This document shows positions 42,011 through 50,444 of a DNA stretch of 61,128 bases, piece by piece. How positions within the stretch are numbered: position 1 is the first letter of the stretch; the number at the start of each line of letters is the position of its first letter. A program made the position numbers and the translations under genes. The stretch is from a virus, in the IMG/VR virus record IMGVR_UViG_3300025000_000994, positions 1-61,128 of that record; one strand, given 5' to 3'. The notes beneath the pieces were generated by a model. It saw only the letters and a program-made list of their open reading frames with translations, did no database searches and was not told the DNA's origin.

Positions 42011-43651
42011 TCACTTCTCCCATGATTTTTTCATTTTCTTCATGATTTGCTTAACCTCATAAGGCTTAAACCCTTGGTCTTGAAGTTCATCGGGCGTATA
42101 ATAGCCATCTGTAGGCAATTCTTTATGCCCAAAACTAAAGGCGTACATAAGGCGGTTCAAAGCCATTGAACTCATGTCTACGAGATCGTCCTTTTGCACC
42201 TTTTTCCCAGGCTTGAAGTTGGCACATTGGTCAATTACGTCCTGTGCCCACTTGCATTTTTGGAACACTCCCGGGCTTACTTCGATTTCATCGGGTATGA
42301 ATACATTTCCTGATTCCCACACCGGAAGAACAGCGTTGACACGTTCCTCTTTGCTCTTGGTTGCTTGTACAGGTATCATGCCGGGAAGCTTTATTTTCAT
42401 CATAGTGATTACAGCGGAGCCATTGGCTTTATCCTCAATGAGTTTGCACAGTGCTTTAGGCCATTTCTTAGCCATAGAGGTAATGGCTTTCATGGTTGCA
42501 ATAATATCCATTCTCCTGTAATCAATGTCTAGAAGGAAGCAATTTGCCCCTATTCTTCCCCACGTTCCACCAGCTACAAGGTCAGAGTTTTTAGTATCCT
42601 TGAATGAACAATCCCACGATTGGAGCATTTCGTCAAAACCTTCACCTTTTTGCATCTTTAAGGTTAACTTATACCGTTGCCAATACTCGCGCTTTATAAG
42701 ATTGCCTTCCAGTGACGAGGGCTTGCCTTGCATAAGTGCGTTCCACGCTCTCAAGCCGCCACCCGTAGGGTCGTTAAGGAAGGACCTCTTATATTCTTCA
42801 AGCCACTTCTTGTCTTTACCAGCTTCTATAAGCAGCGGGTCGCCCGGCTCTCTCCCAGTTATTTCTTCGTATTCCTCCGCCTCTTGTGGAAAGTTCATAT
42901 AAAACCACTTGTCGGGTTCACTATCCAACAGATAGCCTATTAAATCATCTTCATTCCATCGGGTGTGAACAATGATATATTTGCACTTGGATGAAGCCCT
43001 CGTTTTGATAGTGTTGAACCACTCATTTATTACAAACTGCTTATACAATGGGCTGTCTGCGTCCTGTCTGTTTTTGTATGGGTCGTCGATTATGGTTAAG
43101 TCTGAAGGTGAACCGGTTATAGCTGCACCTAAACCACGACTGAGCATACCCCCACGGGTTACGGCGAGTTCAAATTCCTCCGCCGATTTCTTATCTTGGG
43201 ATAATTCAATATTGAAAATTTGTTTACCGTATTCGTTTATCTTTTCAATGTTCCTTCGCCCAAACCGGTTCGCCAGATCGTCACCGTATGATATTTCTAT
43301 AACATGGTCAGATGGATTCCGCCCTAAATAATACGATGGTAATGTTTCAGTGATGCAAGAGGATTTTCCTGTTTGTGATGGCTGCGAAAGCAAAATGCCC
43401 TCGTATGGTTCGCCATGTTTATTAATCAGTTTATTATCAAGTAATAAATCAATTTTGTTGCATATGTACTTTTGAAACTTAGCTATTTTAAACTTTTGGT
43501 TGTGGATATGTACATACTGAACATATGTGGCATAATCGGTCTTGGCAAGTTCGGGCATTATTTCAGCTTCAAGTTTAACCTTGCGTTCTTTGAGTTCCCT
43601 GAGTTTCTTTTTTATCTCAAGCTCTTTTTTGGGGTCAAGTGTTTCCTGCAT
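42011..43651 (-). CDS. terL: Terminase large subunit
   Basis: 546 residues. Walker A variant SQPSQTGKSS, Walker B LTIIDDPYK, coupling motif region IIVHTRWNEDDL, and a nuclease domain starting QSWDCSFKDTKNSD. ATP-driven DNA packaging motor. N-terminal coiled helix is longer than usual. Confidence 0.9.
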   Translation of the reverse strand: MQETLDPKKELEIKKKLRELKERKVKLEAEIMPELAKTDYATYVQYVHIHNQKFKIAKFQKYICNKIDLLLDNKLINKHGEPYEGILLSQPSQTGKSSCITETLPSYYLGRNPSDHVIEISYGDDLANRFGRRNIEKINEYGKQIFNIELSQDKKSAEEFELAVTRGGMLSRGLGAAITGSPSDLTIIDDPYKNRQDADSPLYKQFVINEWFNTIKTRASSKCKYIIVHTRWNEDDLIGYLLDSEPDKWFYMNFPQEAEEYEEITGREPGDPLLIEAGKDKKWLEEYKRSFLNDPTGGGLRAWNALMQGKPSSLEGNLIKREYWQRYKLTLKMQKGEGFDEMLQSWDCSFKDTKNSDLVAGGTWGRIGANCFLLDIDYRRMDIIATMKAITSMAKKWPKALCKLIEDKANGSAVITMMKIKLPGMIPVQATKSKEERVNAVLPVWESGNVFIPDEIEVSPGVFQKCKWAQDVIDQCANFKPGKKVQKDDLVDMSSMALNRLMYAFSFGHKELPTDGYYTPDELQDQGFKPYEVKQIMKKMKKSWEK

Positions 43652-43674
43652 TGGGTATCACGCCCTTATATATT

Positions 43675-44091
43675 TCATCTTCTATACCAGAAGTTCATAT
43701 TGCGCCCGTAGTAAAAATCTTCTCCACTATCAAAGAAGTCATATTTAAGTAACCGTCCATATACAGATTTTCTTTTATCATTTGACCACTCAATATGAAG
43801 TTCTGCCTTTTCTGGCATTGAATCTCTAAAATCTAGTACGTACCTCAGCGCTTTTGTTAACCCTTCAAGGCCGCACCTGCCAGTTTGAACATTGTTTAGT
43901 TTATATCTACTTTTGTTAAACCATCGGTTGGCTTCTTTTACGGATGGGCTTATACACAAGCCCATAGTCCAAACTGCAATTCCAGTTTCATTACAATGCT
44001 TTTGGAAAAATAAATTAAGCCATTGCCCATTAGACAATAGCTCATGTATGCGGTACTCGTGCTTTCGTTTGGTACAATTTTGAGGAAGCAT
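43675..44091 (-). CDS. Hypothetical protein, 138 aa
   Basis: MLPQNCTKRKHEYRIHELLS, aromatic-rich (WLNLFFQKHC, FFDSGEDFYYGRNMNFWYRR). Part of an accessory set between large and small terminase genes that includes a Tad1-like gene. Function unknown. Confidence 0.55.
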   Translation of the reverse strand: MLPQNCTKRKHEYRIHELLSNGQWLNLFFQKHCNETGIAVWTMGLCISPSVKEANRWFNKSRYKLNNVQTGRCGLEGLTKALRYVLDFRDSMPEKAELHIEWSNDKRKSVYGRLLKYDFFDSGEDFYYGRNMNFWYRR

Positions 44092-44100
44092 AAACCCTCC

Positions 44101-44418
44101 TTATAGCCGTTCAATCTCTCTATACGTCATGCCGCCCAATCCCGGACTTTCACTTAAATCATTGTAGTGCGCTTCGGGATGTTGCGGGTACATGAACTCG
44201 ATCATAGCGAAGTTGGCTACATCGGCAAGGTATTCTGTGTTGCCAGTTTGTTTATACAGTTCAAGCCTTGAATCAATATTCTTTAATGCGCTTACAAGCC
44301 TTTCGCCATAGTTGATGGCTACGGGACCGTATTTGTCATACGATACAATCATTCTGTTCTTACGCAGCATGTCAAATCTATCTGAATACTCAGTTTTCAG
44401 TATTTTTTCGTTTGCCAT
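44101..44418 (-). CDS. Widely shared phage protein, 105 aa
   Basis: The patterns RMIVSYDKYGPVAINYGERL, YKQTGNTEYLADVANFAMIE and FMYPQHPEAHY are shared by many phage proteins without known function. Next to the Tad1-like gene, so an accessory or anti-defence role is possible. Confidence 0.6.
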   Translation of the reverse strand: MANEKILKTEYSDRFDMLRKNRMIVSYDKYGPVAINYGERLVSALKNIDSRLELYKQTGNTEYLADVANFAMIEFMYPQHPEAHYNDLSESPGLGGMTYREIERL

Positions 44419-44496
44419 ATATCCTCCTTAAATCCCCATACCACCAGAAGCTAACTTCACATTAAACCGAACTTTTAGGCTGCGGTTGGGGGAGCA

Positions 44497-44859
44497 TTAA
44501 ACTTTATGCGTTCCTTCGATTCCCTTATTTTCTCTACCCATAGTTCTTTTCCTTAGCCACAATAAAGCTTCTTCAAGCTTGGTTATTGCAAGTGCGTTTT
44601 CGCGGCAGGAGAATTCAGATTTTTGGAAATGTTCAAGTCGACAAATAACCATTGCAATCAAATCCTCGTTCATTACGCCGTTCACGCCGCATTCTTTAAT
44701 AGGGCCTTCTTGGAAATGGATATCTGCAAAAACTACCGCAGGTTTTCCAGATACAATTACTTCAAAATTATGTGGTGCATTATATTCCATGTCCTCCGGG
44801 TCTTCGTGAAATACCTCTGTGTACTTCGATGTCAATAGGTCGTGTTTAAGTTTCATCAT
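44497..44859 (-). CDS. tad1: Tad1-like anti-Thoeris signal sponge
   Basis: 120 residues. The segment GPIKECGVNGVMNEDLIAMV, with FSCRENALAITKLEEALLWL and GIEGTHKV, matches my recollection of the Acb2/Tad1 hairpin family. Tad1 proteins bind and hide the gcADPR signals of Thoeris, and related proteins bind CBASS nucleotides. It lies between terminase genes, a usual site for accessory anti-defence genes. Ligand choice cannot be read by eye. Confidence 0.72.
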   Translation of the reverse strand: MMKLKHDLLTSKYTEVFHEDPEDMEYNAPHNFEVIVSGKPAVVFADIHFQEGPIKECGVNGVMNEDLIAMVICRLEHFQKSEFSCRENALAITKLEEALLWLRKRTMGRENKGIEGTHKV

Positions 44860-44908
44860 ACTTTTGACTTCCTTTCGTCACATTAATTTATCTGAAGCCG
44901 TTTGGCTG

Positions 44909-45454
44909 TCAGTCTACTTTATCGACTTGCTTAAATTCTTCCTGCATATTTAAATATTTTTCTATAACCCATTTTGGTAAGTGGTCTTTTAATTCTTCTT
45001 GAAAAGCTATAAACAGATATAACGGTATATAATGTGTTGTGTTGTAGTACAAGGGATTGAAGCAAAAGTATTCACAGCCGTTTATGACAATAGGCTTGAT
45101 TATTTTATTGTCAAGCATCTTATTCCAAAATGGTGAGAAGTTTGCCCTATGTACTCCAACAACTTCTATAACATCCTGTTTTGACAGTGGCATTATTGTA
45201 TTGTTTACTCTTTTAGCCAATAAGTTACTATCTGAATAAATGTGTTTGCTAAGCCTATACATTTTGCCACATTCGTTATCGGTGAAGCACTCAGGTAGTT
45301 CTATACCGAGATAACTTTTTATTACTGCTGATTTATACTTAAAATTATAACCTCTGCCGTCTTGAAATGGATTGTAAAACTTGCGTAGTTTGGGGTCTCC
45401 TATAGCCTCGCCATCAGAAGTTATAACCCGTTCCTGTTTAAAATACTCGTCCAT
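44909..45454 (-). CDS. Winged-helix regulator or initiator-like protein
   Basis: 181 residues with a winged-helix-like middle (IMPLSKQDVIEVVGVHRANF, NKMLDNKIIKPIVINGCEYF) similar to RepL-type proteins. Two GCGAAAACGCG repeats lie in front of it, so it may autoregulate. Replication initiation is possible but less likely at this site. Confidence 0.5.
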   Translation of the reverse strand: MDEYFKQERVITSDGEAIGDPKLRKFYNPFQDGRGYNFKYKSAVIKSYLGIELPECFTDNECGKMYRLSKHIYSDSNLLAKRVNNTIMPLSKQDVIEVVGVHRANFSPFWNKMLDNKIIKPIVINGCEYFCFNPLYYNTTHYIPLYLFIAFQEELKDHLPKWVIEKYLNMQEEFKQVDKVD

Positions 45455-45476
45455 GTATCACCTCTAAATACTATGT

Positions 45477-45519
45477 GCGAAAACGCGACAAAATCAAAAA
45501 TATATGTAGCGAAAACGCG
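45477..45519. promoter_or_regulatory. Paired GCGAAAACGCG repeats
   Basis: Identical 11-base repeats at 45477-45487 and 45509-45519, 32 bases apart. Each holds GCG-AAAA-CGC inverted arms. They lie just upstream of the winged-helix gene. Confidence 0.55.
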
Positions 45520-45611
45520 CATTTTAAAATTAACATCACTCTTAGATACATAAGCCTTTGCGGATTTCGCCCAATCAAACACGTATAATACAATATGTAT
45601 ACGTCTCTGTT

Positions 45612-45818
45612 TTAACCCCTTATAGCCGTCCTATGAGGAGGAGCATAATAATAATACTTCCCGGGATAAACAGTTTCTCTTTTAGTATCTTCGTAATTTT
45701 TAATATCAATATCTGAACAGGTTTCTTCATCGTATTCGCAACCACCGGCTACAACTACCTTAATTTTTTTATCTTGGTCAAGTGCTTTTAATTGTTCTAT
45801 TAAATCTTTAACTTTCAT
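45612..45818 (-). CDS. MKVK-family small protein, 68 aa
   Basis: ATG at 45818 (MKVKDLIEQLKALDQDKKIK) behind AAGGAGG; a longer frame crosses the G+C-rich island and is not credible. GGCEYDEETC and a Tyr-rich tail (YPGKYYYYAPP). Relative of 32680-32814. Confidence 0.6.
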   Translation of the reverse strand: MKVKDLIEQLKALDQDKKIKVVVAGGCEYDEETCSDIDIKNYEDTKRETVYPGKYYYYAPPHRTAIRG

Positions 45819-46070
45819 AAAAAGCCTCCTTGAAAAATTATTCTGAAAAATTTGTGAATTGTGAGAGGGTATTATATATAGCGTGACCGGGTGCCTCCCC
45901 CGATGGCCCCCGCCCCTACCCATCCAGTATCATCGCATAATCACGTACACATCAAATCATACTCATATACGCTACAAAATACACGCATAATATACTATGT
46001 ACGCTTACATACTGTAGGTACGTAGCCATATTTATACCCTTGATTACACGAAATAAACCATTCGCGTACT
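45819..46070. other. Non-coding segment with G+C-rich island by the small terminase gene
   Basis: No gene. An abrupt G+C-rich run at about 45881-45921 (with CCGGGTGCCTCCCCC and GGCCCCCGCCCC) sits in AT-rich DNA. To its right are several TACGC/GTACG words (45930-46020). Being next to terS, it is a candidate cos or pac site. Confidence 0.4.
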
Positions 46071-46691
46071 CTAACCTTCATCAATAACCTTGTAGTCTAC
46101 TCCCAGTAATGCTTCAAGGTTTTGTATCTCTGTGTCAAGTTGGGCGAGTTCTTGCTGTTTTTGAGGCAATTGGAAATTATTCACCGTAATATTGCCTATT
46201 TCGCCTTGTTTCGCTTGAATATAACCTGGCATATTATTACGAAAGTATAGGTCCATTGCGTTGACATCGGGTGGAAAGTATTGTTCCTCTTTATAATCAA
46301 CTACATCGCCGTCTTTGGTGACTTTCTGCTTATTTAGCACTACTTTAATACCATTAGCACGTTTAAAGCCGGAATTCATTGTGAGACAGTTGCGGGCATC
46401 GTGGGCGCGCACGAATAGTTCCGCAAATTCCTCATACTCACCCTTCCATCTTGATAATGTTTTATAATGTACTCCTATTTGATTGGCAATTGAATAATCG
46501 TTCATCCCCTCAGCTGACCATTGAATTATCTTGTTAAATAATGGTTTGGCCAATTGGGTATACTTTGTCTTTCTCTCTGCCTCGGTATCTTCCCGCCGGT
46601 CTGCATAATCCATACTAATATATTTATCTTGTACTATAATGCTTGTCTCTGCCGCTCCTGTAGGCTCTTTAACCGCCATATCCTTATCCAA
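46071..46691 (-). CDS. terS: Terminase small subunit, HTH type
   Basis: TTG at 46691 follows AGGTG by 6 bases; GTG at 46700 is the alternative. HTH in SAEGMNDYSIANQIGVHYKT, LSRWKGEYEEF, then a C-terminal coiled coil. Recognises the packaging site for the large subunit. Confidence 0.75.
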   Translation of the reverse strand: MDKDMAVKEPTGAAETSIIVQDKYISMDYADRREDTEAERKTKYTQLAKPLFNKIIQWSAEGMNDYSIANQIGVHYKTLSRWKGEYEEFAELFVRAHDARNCLTMNSGFKRANGIKVVLNKQKVTKDGDVVDYKEEQYFPPDVNAMDLYFRNNMPGYIQAKQGEIGNITVNNFQLPQKQQELAQLDTEIQNLEALLGVDYKVIDEG

Positions 46692-46700
46692 TATAATCAC

Positions 46701-46844
46701 CTACTTTATAACATGCTTTCTACTTTCCAGATAACTTGCCAGAAACATTTCACAGAGCTGCTTTACTGCTGCCTTTTCTTGTGTGCTACCATGTTTCCAT
46801 ATTGCATATAAGTCAATAATATTATTACGAATTGCCATGCTCAT
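46701..46844 (-). CDS. Small helical protein before the small terminase gene, 47 aa
   Basis: MSMAIRNNIIDLYAIWKHGS to LESRKHVIK. Its TAG overlaps the ribosome site of the small terminase gene, suggesting coupling. Confidence 0.55.
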   Translation of the reverse strand: MSMAIRNNIIDLYAIWKHGSTQEKAAVKQLCEMFLASYLESRKHVIK

Positions 46845-46907
46845 ATATCTCACATCCCTCTACACAAAAATAGAGTCACCCTCTCGGACAACTCTCACAA
46901 TATTACG
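46845..46907. other. Short non-coding stretch
   Basis: Between the terminator and the 47-residue gene. Probable place for a late promoter controlled by the ArpU-like activator; no clear box is seen. Confidence 0.3.
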
Positions 46908-46942
46908 GCAAAATAAAAGAACCGCTCATGTGAACGGCTCTT
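46908..46942 (-). terminator. Terminator between early and late regions
   Basis: Minus strand AAGAGCCG/CGGTTCTT (8 bp, one G-U) followed by TTTATTTT. Divides early module B from the terminase and virion genes. Confidence 0.7.
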
Positions 46943-46998
46943 GACTCTTTAAGTATAACACAATACAGTTCCATATTATGTGAGTAAAAAGTGAGTTT

Positions 46999-47226
46999 TT
47001 ATTTATTTTTGGGGTTATCTGGATGAACACAGCGATTATCTTGAAAGAATACACATGAGGTTATATCTCTTGCTTTGCTTAAATCCTCATTTGTAAATAT
47101 CGTGTACTCGTTTACGCTCTTCTTTGTTGTCTTTTTCATAACCGGAATATGTTTCCCATTGCACCAATGCCCCTTATGCCCACACTTATCTTTTATAAAT
47201 GCCTCCATCTGATCATTTAACATTCT
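46999..47226 (-). CDS. Cys/His-rich small protein, 75 aa
   Basis: ATG at 47226 after GAAGGGGG. CGHKGHWCNGKHIP and CVFFQDNRCVHP suggest a metal site. Immediately downstream of the ArpU-like gene. Confidence 0.6.
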   Translation of the reverse strand, partial: RMLNDQMEAFIKDKCGHKGHWCNGKHIPVMKKTTKKSVNEYTIFTNEDLSKARDITSCVFFQDNRCVHPDNPKNK

Positions 47227-47680
47227 ATTTTCCCCCTTCAAGTAATTTTGTTTGAATTTTTCTTATGACCTTACAATCAATCTGTTTGCAATATTCTTCG
47301 TTTAAATCAACCTCAATTGATATTGATGCCCAACTATATTTGGGTTTCCTCACATCGTTTATCATCGGACTGATAAAGTACCGCATTTCTATGATTGTTC
47401 TCGCTGGCTCCTTAAGGTAAAAATATACTGAGTTGATTGCGTTCACAATACGCATCTTGCCATCTATTTTATTCTCTAAATCCGCCACATAATCAACTCT
47501 GTTTACTACAAGTGATTCTACTGTTGATGTCCCAGAATGGCATATAGGCATGTCTGTTATTACTTTAGGCTTCATTCCATCCATTAGCCTGTATTCTTTT
47601 AGGCTGTCGGATAATGCTTGTATTTCATCTTTAAGCTTATCGTAGCTGTGTAGATGGAATCTGATTTCATTTGTGTTCAT
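47225..47680 (-). CDS. ArpU/RinA-type late transcription activator
   Basis: 151 residues. The C-terminal half resembles sigma-70 region 4 regulators of the ArpU group (AINSVYFYLKEPARTIIEMR, YSWASISIEVDLNEEYCKQI). It is the last early regulator before a terminator and the terminase genes, the usual place for such late switches. Confidence 0.65.
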   Translation of the reverse strand: MNTNEIRFHLHSYDKLKDEIQALSDSLKEYRLMDGMKPKVITDMPICHSGTSTVESLVVNRVDYVADLENKIDGKMRIVNAINSVYFYLKEPARTIIEMRYFISPMINDVRKPKYSWASISIEVDLNEEYCKQIDCKVIRKIQTKLLEGGK

Positions 47681-47692
47681 CCGCTCACCTCA

Positions 47693-47848
47693 CTATATCG
47701 CGTTATACAATCTACCGCTCACCCTTGCTATCCTGTGCGTTTCCACTGCCTGTATATCCTGCTTTTCCTGCCACTCCTGCAATGCTTTGCGCTTGCGCTT
47801 GATATTCTCGCGTATCTCCATCATGCGGAGAAATTTAGCTTTATCCAT
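47693..47848 (-). CDS. Small charged helical protein, 51 aa
   Basis: ATG at 47848 (MDKAKFLRMMEIRENIKRKR) with GGGGGA upstream. One long charged helix; positional counterpart of 992-1171 in module A. Confidence 0.55.
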   Translation of the reverse strand: MDKAKFLRMMEIRENIKRKRKALQEWQEKQDIQAVETHRIARVSGRLYNAI

Positions 47849-47850
47849 TT

Positions 47851-48027
47851 TTATTCCCCCATCATCTTTGCGCCACAATTGGCACAATAATTTGATTTAA
47901 CAACTGTTCCGTGTCTGCAAATACTACACCTGTAAAACCTTCTAGGAGCATATTTCGGCTCGTCAAATTCATCCATGCTTATAAACGCGTGTGCTGTCCA
48001 GCCTTTCCATGTTCCGAATTTATCCAT
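47851..48027 (-). CDS. Zinc-ribbon protein, 58 aa (module B)
   Basis: MDKFGTWKGWTAHAFISMDE then RCSICRHG and YCANCGAKMMGE, a compact zinc ribbon. Lies directly after rusA and corresponds to 1496-1708 in module A, though gene order around rusA is switched. Confidence 0.6.
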   Translation of the reverse strand: MDKFGTWKGWTAHAFISMDEFDEPKYAPRRFYRCSICRHGTVVKSNYCANCGAKMMGE

Positions 48028-48031
48028 TCCC

Positions 48032-48391
48032 TCACGCTCCTATCTCTTGTATTTCTACCTCAATGTGCGGATTTGCTTTATCTACCTCAAATCTATCCTC
48101 GAATCCTTCTATCTGCTTCCATCCATCATTTTCAAGCACTCCTGCGCTGACAAGCCCATCAAGTATAAATTTCTTTGCAAAACTTATATTGTCAGGGTCT
48201 TTTTTCTCATTCGCGCAGTACCATGTAAATATTATCTTTGCTTTAGTTTTTACAGGTGGTAATCTCCTGGCATACATAAAAGCTATGCCGGTATTTTCTT
48301 TCTTGATGTTTGCCGCTTGAAACTTGTTGCCTCTCTCGGCTTGTATGTATGTATTCAGATCGGTTAATAGGTGTGGTATGTCAAATTTCAT
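48032..48391 (-). CDS. rusA: RusA-family Holliday junction resolvase (module B)
   Basis: 119 residues. Acidic catalytic region KKDPDNISFAKKFILDGL and second site NDGWKQIEGF. Diverged from the module A copy but same length and place. Overlaps the coiled-coil gene upstream by 4 bases. Confidence 0.85.
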   Translation of the reverse strand: MKFDIPHLLTDLNTYIQAERGNKFQAANIKKENTGIAFMYARRLPPVKTKAKIIFTWYCANEKKDPDNISFAKKFILDGLVSAGVLENDGWKQIEGFEDRFEVDKANPHIEVEIQEIGA

Positions 48392-48933
48392 TCCCCCACC
48401 ACCTTATCTATTGATTCTATCGCGTATCGCATATTAACTAATATTTTTTGATTGTCTCCGGTATTTCTGCACTTTAAATTGCGTAACCCACTAGATAGCG
48501 CTTCTCTCGCTTGTTTCAACGCCGCCTTATACATCCCATTCTGCGCAAGTAGCTTTGCACATTGTGATTGCTCAAAATCATTCAACCTGGCGCACTTGTC
48601 ACGGAGTGATTTATTCTCCTGCTCAAGCCGCTCTATGTACTGATCTGCTTTGTCCAACGCACTACCGTTATATGTTTTTACTAAATCGCTATTTACAACA
48701 TCGAGAAGCGTTTTTGCCTGTAGTTGCTTGATCATCTTATCTCTATGCACCATCTGCACATTGGCATCTGCAATGTCGGCGCGGAAGATGTCATTCTCTT
48801 GCTGCAAGGCTTCTATTGTGTCAATGCAATCTAACCCCAACCTTGATAATGTAACTGTTAAGGATGATAAATTTGTGTCGTTGTAATTGTCAAAAGTTTT
48901 TCTAGTTTCTTTAACTTCCTTCTCGTTCAACAT
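48388..48933 (-). CDS. Coiled-coil phage protein (module B copy)
   Basis: ATG at 48933 (MLNEKEVKETRKTFDNYNDT) follows TAGGAGGG. 181 residues with IEALQQENDIFRADIADANV, matching 1705-2109 but with an added central coil (DKADQYIERLEQENKSL). Role unknown. Confidence 0.6.
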   Translation of the reverse strand: MLNEKEVKETRKTFDNYNDTNLSSLTVTLSRLGLDCIDTIEALQQENDIFRADIADANVQMVHRDKMIKQLQAKTLLDVVNSDLVKTYNGSALDKADQYIERLEQENKSLRDKCARLNDFEQSQCAKLLAQNGMYKAALKQAREALSSGLRNLKCRNTGDNQKILVNMRYAIESIDKVVGE

Positions 48934-48944
48934 TCCAATCCCTC

Positions 48945-49154
48945 CTATCCATCTGTTTCTTTTCCTCCTGGTTCCATCGTGCGCCAAAACGTTTCATCCG
49001 GCGGTTCCAATTCCTCTACACTTTCCAGAGGCCACGTAATACCGTTGATCCGGCAGAAATCCATAATACATACCTCTGGCACACTTTTGCGAAAATCCCC
49101 GTACATGCCCAGGTAAATCTCCTTGTACTGTTCAATTGCTTGACGTGCATTCAT
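48945..49154 (-). CDS. Conserved small phage protein MNARQ, module B copy
   Basis: 69 residues, first 50 nearly the same as 2269-2463. Upstream GGAGAG and GGCC are also kept. Ends with a different tail (GGKETDG). Evidence of recent exchange between modules. Confidence 0.7.
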   Translation of the reverse strand: MNARQAIEQYKEIYLGMYGDFRKSVPEVCIMDFCRINGITWPLESVEELEPPDETFWRTMEPGGKETDG

Positions 49155-49200
49155 GGCCTCAGCTCTCCTTTCTATGTTTGAACTATCTTGTTATGTTGAA

Positions 49201-50025
49201 CTAACTGATTAAACTTATTTGCTTGCCAACCGGCTCATAATTCATCCATAAAACTTCTTGCCTCTGCTGTCCACCTTCACACCTGGCTTGCCGTTTTTCT
49301 GTATGCCATCCCTCCAGGAGGTTGCTGTACAATTCACTTTCATACCCGGATATCATCACGGGCCCCGGATGTTTCTGCAGGAGCTCGAGTAATTGAGTGT
49401 GATCTTGATCTGTCATTTCATGAGCATAAATGCGGCCGCTGCGGGTACTTCTCACATACGGAGGATCCGCATATATGAAAACGTATGACCTTGCATATCT
49501 CTCTAAGAGTTGAGTAGCTGCCTGGTTTTCTATGTTTACTTGATGGCTTGGTACATGCTTAAATCTTTTGGATGTTTCTATAAGCCTTGCCGGTAACTTT
49601 GTAGCCCATTGGTCTACATTGCCGTTTAGATCCTGAATATTATTTCTCCATCCAGTTATATCACTTGTTTTGGATCCTATTGCCTGCCACATTCTTACGA
49701 GAAATCTTCTGGCATCCTCGAGGCTTTCACCGATCATTTCATAGCTGCTTTTATATTCCTGCCTGCTCCATGGTGTGAACTCGATCATGCGAGCCAGTTC
49801 TTCAGGGCAATCCCTAATTACTTTAAACAGGTTTACTACATTGCCATCCAAGTCATTGATTGTTTCTATAACCGACCGCTTTTTATTAAAAAATATAGCC
49901 CCGGATCCAAAGAAGGGTTCAAGATAAGTCATTTTCTCGTAGCCTTCCGGAAAGTATGAAATAATCCATTCTGCTGTACTCCATTTACTACCCGGATATT
50001 TTAACACTGTTTTTATATCACTCAC
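49201..50025 (-). CDS. dam: Dam-family DNA adenine methyltransferase
   Basis: 274 residues. Motif X/I as KYPGSKWS and LEPFFGSGAIFF, motif IV YADPPYV. D12 class N6-adenine enzyme, probably GATC-like specificity in this class but unproven here. Overlaps the HTH-Veg-like gene by 4 bases, so three methylation-linked genes form one coupled unit. Absent from module A. Confidence 0.88.
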   Translation of the reverse strand: MSDIKTVLKYPGSKWSTAEWIISYFPEGYEKMTYLEPFFGSGAIFFNKKRSVIETINDLDGNVVNLFKVIRDCPEELARMIEFTPWSRQEYKSSYEMIGESLEDARRFLVRMWQAIGSKTSDITGWRNNIQDLNGNVDQWATKLPARLIETSKRFKHVPSHQVNIENQAATQLLERYARSYVFIYADPPYVRSTRSGRIYAHEMTDQDHTQLLELLQKHPGPVMISGYESELYSNLLEGWHTEKRQARCEGGQQRQEVLWMNYEPVGKQISLIS

Positions 50026-50444
50026 CCCACTACCACCTTCATAGTCAGCAGATCAGCCAGCGTAACCATTTCAATCCTGCCGTGCCGATTCTTTATTAGT
50101 AATTTATTAGGATACTTTGTTTCAACTTCTCCGGACACACGCTGTGTTTTTCTACCCTCATACCGAGTCAAGGTTATTTTGTTACCCTTTTGCAGCTTTT
50201 CAATCTGTTGTTTTGCCCGGTTTATATTGGTTGCAAGGCTTATCAACTTTTTATCTTCACACATGATTTTGTTATTAAGCTTTATATCCTCGCTTTCATC
50301 TGGTTCAACTATTCCACGCTTTTCATTGGAATAATGCTGTATTGTACTTTTACCGCAATTGTATAACTCACCTATTTGCACATATGTCATACCAGCCTTG
50401 CGATGGACGGATATTTCTTTTATTTGTTCAGTTGTAAGTTTCAT
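50022..50444 (-). CDS. HTH plus Veg-like barrel protein, coupled to MTase (module B)
   Basis: Near-identical to 3949-4371. ATG at 50444 overlaps the C5 methyltransferase stop as ATGA, with GGAGG inside that gene. It also overlaps the Dam gene by 4 bases. Conserved coupling to two dissimilar cytosine methyltransferases suggests a functional link. Confidence 0.7.
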   Translation of the reverse strand: MKLTTEQIKEISVHRKAGMTYVQIGELYNCGKSTIQHYSNEKRGIVEPDESEDIKLNNKIMCEDKKLISLATNINRAKQQIEKLQKGNKITLTRYEGRKTQRVSGEVETKYPNKLLIKNRHGRIEMVTLADLLTMKVVVG

